Shown: one piece after another, positions 58,820-64,000 of the stretch
How the letters are laid out: every line of letters starts with the position of its first letter
Numbering within the stretch: position 1 is the stretch's first letter
Assembly: GCA_016806645.1 (NCBI GenBank)
Contig: JACSYO010002134.1
Location: 686,501-750,500, forward strand
Source: Ophiodon elongatus
Lineage: Eukaryota > Chordata > Actinopteri > Perciformes > Hexagrammidae
DNA length: 64,000 bases
Direction: 5' to 3'
Notes under the pieces: generated by a model
What the model was told of the DNA's origin: nothing
Databases searched by the model: none
The model's input: the letters and a program-made list of their open reading frames with translations, nothing else
Translations under genes and position numbers: made by a program

Positions 58820-58970
58820 TTTTGTTTATAATGGCACCTCACAAACTCCACATGGGAGTAGAGATGGATAAGTGTGTCATTTAAGCCTCGCCTGGATAAG
58901 ATAATAACACTGCCGTTTTCTGACATTTTATTTGTTGTGCAGCTTGAATGTTCACTGTTGCTCATATTGA
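58820..58970 (+). pseudogene. Relic of LU-mucin exon 3 end and intron 3
   Basis: The phrase aactccacatgggagtagag then atggataagtgtgtcattta resembles the end of exon 3 and the start of intron 3 of gene B (actctaccatgtaagtacag, atggataagtagctcattta). The later ccgttttctgacattttatt and gcagcttgaatgttcac resemble 34166-34220. It lies upstream of gene C, so it would be the debris of another, older copy. Confidence 0.45.
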
Positions 58971-59217
58971 ATGTGTCAGTTAAGGTAAGTTGGATAACAG
59001 TCAACCATGTTTCTTGTATGCCTTATTATGTCTTAATACTTCTGCTATTTTAGAGTACACACTTTATATAATTTAATTTTGATGATATTATTAAATAGAG
59101 TAAATTATTAAATCAAGTTATTGCTGGTCAAGGTGCAATGGCAGTCATATTACGACTACTTCTACTGTATATGCTGTTAATACGTTTATGTTGTAAGGTG
59201 TTGCAAACAGTTTAAGG

Positions 59218-59440
59218 CAGGACAAGACAAATGTATTTGTATAGCAACTTTCAACAATAAGGCAACTAGGCAAAGTATTTTACAAAAGACATAAAGGACT
59301 TGAGACATATAAAATAAATAAATGGATTGAAAAGTTTGAAAGACGGTAGAATAAGAATGAATAAAGATAAAATAGAACAAACCAGATTAAACCAGAGTGA
59401 AATAAAAAAAATACAGTGCAGCACAAGATAAGAGAAACAT
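59218..59440 (-). mobile_element. Old L2-type 3' tail, unit C copy
   Basis: Equivalent of 13070-13310 and 31377-31612. Confidence 0.6.
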
Positions 59441-59454
59441 AGTTCAAATTTAAC

Positions 59455-59808
59455 TACTGTTGCACCCTTAAAATGAACTGTCCACAAACAAGTCCATCTT
59501 CATTTTGCAACTTTTATTAACTAATCCCAGGTTCAACACAAGCACATGTTTTGCCTTCAGCCTGCATACAGCAGGTCTTCTTCACTTCTTTCTTAAAGCG
59601 ACAGCGCTCTCTTCTAACGGGTCAATACGATAAATGTCTTCCCTTCACAGTTATTACTTCAACAGGTAGGTAATGTTTTCAAACATTGGAGTAATGAAAT
59701 ATGAATTAACTTCAACAAATATTTAAAGTAAATTATTAGAAATGGATACAGTGGTTTTAAATCAGCTAGACATATGAAATTATATTTTTCAGGACGCTAC
59801 GCTAGCAA
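59455..59808. other. Unit-C-specific insertion of about 354 bp
   Basis: Units A and B read straight from aatttaactt into gcaatgtaaaacaa. In unit C about 354 bases intervene between aaatttaact and gcaatgtaaaacaa. No ORF and no clear inverted ends. Possibly a solo LTR or non-autonomous element. Confidence 0.5.
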
Positions 59809-61526
59809 TGTAAAACAATCTTCAATTTCACAGCATTCGATTAAGATCGATTAAGATCGATTAAAATATATTTTCGTAAAGCAGAACAGTGTATTAGTAG
59901 TAGTAATAAGTAGGGAAGACACCAAAAATCTAAGTATCTCCTACTGTCTCCGATCTAAGTAAGCAGTGCCAACATTTTAAAAAAGGATGTGCGAAGGTGT
60001 GTTGGTATGTTGCTCTCCAAATGACAAAAGAGGAGGTGAGAGGCAGAATGTTGAGAAAATTTCATATCCTTAAAAAATATAAACAACATGTAAATAGATC
60101 AAAAATCAAGATGAAATTGATCCCGACAGGGTGAATCCAGAACTTATAGCGGAAGAGGAAGCAGTCTACAGACGTAGGGATAAGAATTTCAGAAGGAACA
60201 CGATTTATAATTAAAGAAATACAAAGAAATAAGACATTTAAGTTAATGACAAAATTCTAATCAAAATCTGTATAAATTGTAGACATTACAATACATGGCG
60301 AGACTTAGCTGTGCAAGTATATTGGTACAAAAGTACAAAAAAAGAAGAGAAGACTCTTGTGCAGATTAGACGAGCCCATTTTTCAGACATTCGATTTGAC
60401 ATTTGAGATGTGATCATCATTCATTGACTGTTTTTCTCCCAATTGCGGCTCGAGCACTTCAATGTATGACTTGCACAGATGAGCAGTGTTCAAACACAAT
60501 ACCACTCAGTTGTTCCTCAGAGACGATGTGTGTAACAGCTTCCATTCAAGGTAGGCATTCCTTTATACCATGTACTACTTTTGAGTGAAATAAAGATACT
60601 AAGGAGTTATGTGTTCTTTCTGTCAATATTGATGAACTGTACTTTTTTTTCATTTTGTAGCCACTTCATCTGAAACTACAGCACAGCAAATCTTCAAGGC
60701 GTGTGCATCGTCCTCCCTGTGTCCAGCCACAGGTTCTCAGACATTTTCAGCCAACTTGGGTGTTACGGGTGCAGTTGCATCTGCTAAGTGCTGCAACACA
60801 GATAATTGCAACACAGAAACTCTACCATGTAAGTACAGACGGATAAGTAGCTCATTTAAGATGAGAAAATATCAAATAGATAGGAAAAGAACATTGACAT
60901 CCTGCCATCTTCTGACAAGTTCAAGTTTCATGTTGTGAAGCTTAAATGTTCTCTCTTCCTCAAACAAGTTATGTTCTTTTCTGTTTCAGTCCCTGCTGCT
61001 CAAACAGATAACGCCCTACAATGTTTCACTTGTAACCCCATCACCTCTCAATGTACTTCTCCATTATAATGTAGGGGGGAGGAGAACCTCTGCTTTCAAG
61101 CGAGTGGTGAGTCTTAATCATACGTAGCATATAAAACATGTTTTACGACCTTAAAGTATCTCAAACAAACTACATGTGAGATCTGGAAAATCAACCAGTG
61201 GGGGAAAGTAATGCTACTTCTACTGAACTTTCCTTTTAATATTTGTTATCATGTGTTAGTTATGTTACATAGCAGAGGTATATATTTTGCCTGTTTATTA
61301 CAGTGCAGTAGTTATAGGTGACAAGACCTGGATTACTACATTTAAATGACCGTTATAGTGACATGTTACTTTAGAGACTAGGAAGTTATGATCATCTCCC
61401 ACATATTCAGCACACAGTAGGTAAAGATGTTGAAATTTAACAAGTTACATGTAAAAATCCCAAAACATAAAGTATATATAAAAATAGAATAATGTGGGAA
61501 GGGGAGTACTAGGGGTCGACTGTGAT

Positions 61527-61613
61527 GGTGAATGATGACATGTAGTGTGAAAGAGCTATGAATGGTCGGAAGACTAGAAAAAAAGCTATACCAGTACAGT
61601 ACATTTACCATTT
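61527..61613 (+). mobile_element. SINE 3' remnant in intron 4 of gene C
   Basis: Starts at atggtgaatgatgacatgta and ends agtacatttaccattt. This is the same SINE position as in genes A and B, but more strongly shortened. Confidence 0.65.
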
Positions 61614-61905
61614 CCTTTTCAAACAGTAAAAGTATATTTTTTAATGGCATTACATATTTCAATCAAGCAATGAATCAGAATATTTATTCCTGAAATTAGC
61701 TGACTGAAAACAATAGAAGATCTGTAATTAAACAGATTTTTCATCTACAGTGACAAGTGGGTCCAGCACTTCTCCAGCCTTTGGCTGTGCATCTACAAAC
61801 CTGTGTGCAGCTGCTTCAATCCTGGGTAGCCTTCCTTTCATGCAAAGCGTTGTTAGCATCAGCAGTGGACCATAATGTTGTGGGACCAATTTGTGTAACA
61901 CCGCA

Positions 61906-64000
61906 ACGACAACTGTTGCCAGGATAGCAACAACCGCTGCCCCGACGACAACAGCTGAGACCCCAACAACAACAACAACAACTGTGGCCCGTACAACAAC
62001 AATTGCTGGCACAACAACTGCAGCACCAACAATAACATCTTTCCCCAACAACAACAATTGTCGCCACAATAACAGCAACCCAAACAACAATTGACAATTG
62101 ATTCCCCGACGACAACAACTGTTGCCCCCACAATATCTGCAACATCTGCAGTCCAAAAGACAACAACTATAGCCCAAACAACAACAAATGTTGCCCCAAC
62201 GACAACAGCTGCCACACCAACAACAACAAGTGTCCAACAACAATTGCCGCCTCAACAAAACCAACTGCAGCCCAAACAACAACAGTTGTCCCAACGACAA
62301 CATTTGCTGCCACAAAAACTAAAGCACCAACGACAACAACTGTTGCCCAAAGAACATCAATTGCCGCCACAACAACTACAGCTCACATAACAAGTGAAAC
62401 CCCAACAAAAACAACTATGATCCCAACAACAATTTCCACCACAATTGCAGCCCAAACAACAACAACTGATGCCCCAACAACTGCAACCCAAACAACAACT
62501 GAATCCCCAACGACAACAACTGTTGCCCCAACAACATCAATTTCTGCAAAAACAATTGCAGCACAAACAACCACAACTGTTAACATAACGAGAACAACTG
62601 CCGCCCAAACTACAACTGTGGCCCCAATCACAAGTGCCACCCAAACAGCAACTGTTGCCCAAACGACAACAGCTGCCACACCAACAACAACAAGTGTTGC
62701 TCCAACAACAATTGCCGCCACATGTAAAACAACTGCAGCCCAAACAACAACAGTTGCCCCAATGACAACTGTAGCCCGCACAACAACATTTGCTGCCACA
62801 ACATATGCATCACCAACCATATCAACTGTTGCCCCAACAACATCAATTGCGCCCCCAACCACAACAAGTGCCGCCCAAACAACAACTGTGGCCCCAACAA
62901 CAATTGCTGCCACAAAGACTGCAGCCCAAACAATAAGTGAAACCACAACAACAACAACTCTGGCCCCATCAACAACAATTTCCACCACAACAACTGCAGC
63001 CTAAACAACAACAACTGATTCCCCAACAACATCAATTGCCGCAACAACAACTGCAGCCCAAACAACAACAACTGATGCCCCAGCGACAACATTTGCTTCC
63101 ACAACAACTGCAACCCAAACAACAACTGATTCCCTAACGACAATAACTGTTGCCCCAACAACATCAATTGCCACAATAACAATTGCAGCACAAACAACCA
63201 CAACTGTTGCCCTAACGACAACAACTGCAGCCCAAACCACAACAAGTGCCGTCCAACCTACAACTGTTGCCCAAACAACAACAACTCTTGCCCCAACGAC
63301 AACAGCTGCCACACCAACAACAACAAGTGTTGCTCCAAAAACAATTGCCGCCACACCAAAAACAACTGCAGCCCAAACAACAACAGCTGCCCCAACGACA
63401 ACTGCAGCCCGGACAACAACATTTGCTGCCACAACATCTGCAGCACCAACGACAACAACTGTTGCCCCAACAACATCAATTGCGCCCCCAACCACAACAA
63501 GTGCCGCCCAAACAACAAGTGCCGCCCAAACAACTGTGGCCTCAACAACAACAACAACTGTTTCCCCAACAACAACTGCCACCACAACAACTACAGCCCA
63601 AACAACAACAACTTTGGTCCCTACAACAACAATTTCCACCACAACAGCTGAAGCCCAAACAACAACAACTAATGCCCTAACGACAACAACTGCGGCACAA
63701 ACCACAGCAAGTGCCACCCAAACAGCAACTGTTGCTGAAACAACAACAACTGTTGCCCCAACGACAACAGCTGCCACACCAACAACAACAAGTGTTGCTC
63801 CAACAACAATTGCCACCACGCCAAAAGCAACTGCAGCCCTAACAACAACAGTTGCCCCAACGACAACTGTAGCCCGGACAACAACATTTGCTGCCACAAC
63901 ATCTGCAGCACCAACGACAACAACTGTGTCCCCAACAACAACAACTGTGGCCCCAACAACAACAATTGCTGCCACAACAACTGCAGCCCCAACAACAACA
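61906..64000 (+). repeat. Threonine-codon minisatellite of pseudogene C
   Basis: The same triplet repeats as in genes A and B continue to the window end. The block with gctgccacaacatctgcagc recurs at about 63424 and 63889, 465 bases apart, with a related form near 62790. Frame is not maintained across the whole array. Confidence 0.85.

Larger units (their letters stand above)
60449..64000 (+). pseudogene. LU-domain threonine-rich mucin-like gene, copy C (pseudogene, continues past the window)
   Basis: Exon-equivalents lie at 60449-60550, 60661-60828, 60990-61106 and 61751 onward, with the same lengths as in gene B (102, 168 and 117 bp). Lesions seen: exon 1, the TATA region and the 5'UTR are deleted at a junction at 60060/60061 (278 bp relative to gene A). 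The acceptor before exon 2 is ttgcgg in place of ttgcag (60447). Exon 4 has TAA at 61067-61069 where gene B has CAA. Exon 5 has TAA at 61873-61875, just before the CC pair of LU domain 2. Frame changes occur near 62040 and 62230, and a further TAA is at 63002-63004. The two-domain layout matches gene B, not A. With no promoter or signal peptide it should not make the family protein. Confidence 0.85.

Noticed and set aside
58570..59004. 144-codon minus-strand ORF
   Set aside because: Overlaps relic LU-mucin intron sequence, AT-rich, no domain. Likely chance.

Overview
The window is non-coding-rich vertebrate DNA, almost certainly from a ray-finned (teleost) fish. The basis is the repeat content: L2/Maui-type, Rex1-type and RTE-type non-LTR retrotransposons, a Ty3/Gypsy element with very short LTRs, a hAT element with an 8-bp target duplication, PIF/Harbinger-type transposase remnants and a tRNA-derived SINE. 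The genes are spliced, with GT-AG introns. No species name can be supported from the sequence alone. The main content is a tandem family of one gene type. Each copy encodes a signal peptide, one or two Ly6/uPAR (LU, three-finger) domains, a very long threonine-rich mucin-like array encoded by imperfect ACA/ACG/ACT triplet repeats, and a short C-terminal hydrophobic tail typical of a GPI-anchor signal. I infer a GPI-anchored (or shed), heavily O-glycosylated surface mucin carrying three-finger head domains. I do not recognise it as a named gene. Three copies lie on the + strand. Gene A (14092-16731) is fully open (526 aa) but has lost the exon for the first half of its second LU domain. Gene B (33038-40241) has two complete LU domains and an array about five times longer, interrupted by a one-base frameshift at about 36389. 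Gene C (60449 to the window end) is a pseudogene: it has no promoter or signal-peptide exon, a mutated splice acceptor, three stop codons and several frameshifts. Two older relics of the family can be traced by alignment by eye, at about 2560-3307 and 58820-58970. Layout: 1-2301 broken RTE element; 2302-6160 relic copy, L2 tail and unassigned DNA; 6160-13310 upstream block of unit A, with a hAT element (9600-12295) that itself contains an L2 copy and a Harbinger-like MITE; 14092-16731 gene A; 17846-29480 spacer containing a tandemly duplicated Harbinger-bearing segment (20466-24765 and 26089-28875), only the first copy of which carries an L2 insertion; 29700-33037 upstream block of unit B; 33038-40241 gene B; 41475-43222 spacer; 43222-51150 an inserted stretch of about 7.9 kb with an unusual GGTC/GACC tandem array and a dead Gypsy element; 51240-54700 spacer repeat interrupted by Rex1; 54896-60060 upstream block of unit C; 60449-64000 pseudogene C. 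The family appears to be evolving by unequal duplication of units of roughly 17-20 kb, followed by transposon insertion, exon loss and contraction or expansion of the threonine array. Paralogous blocks give empty-site controls for several insertions, so the order of events can be partly read. No RNA gene, CRISPR array or bacterial-type operon is present. All homology statements come from reading and by-eye alignment, not from a search.
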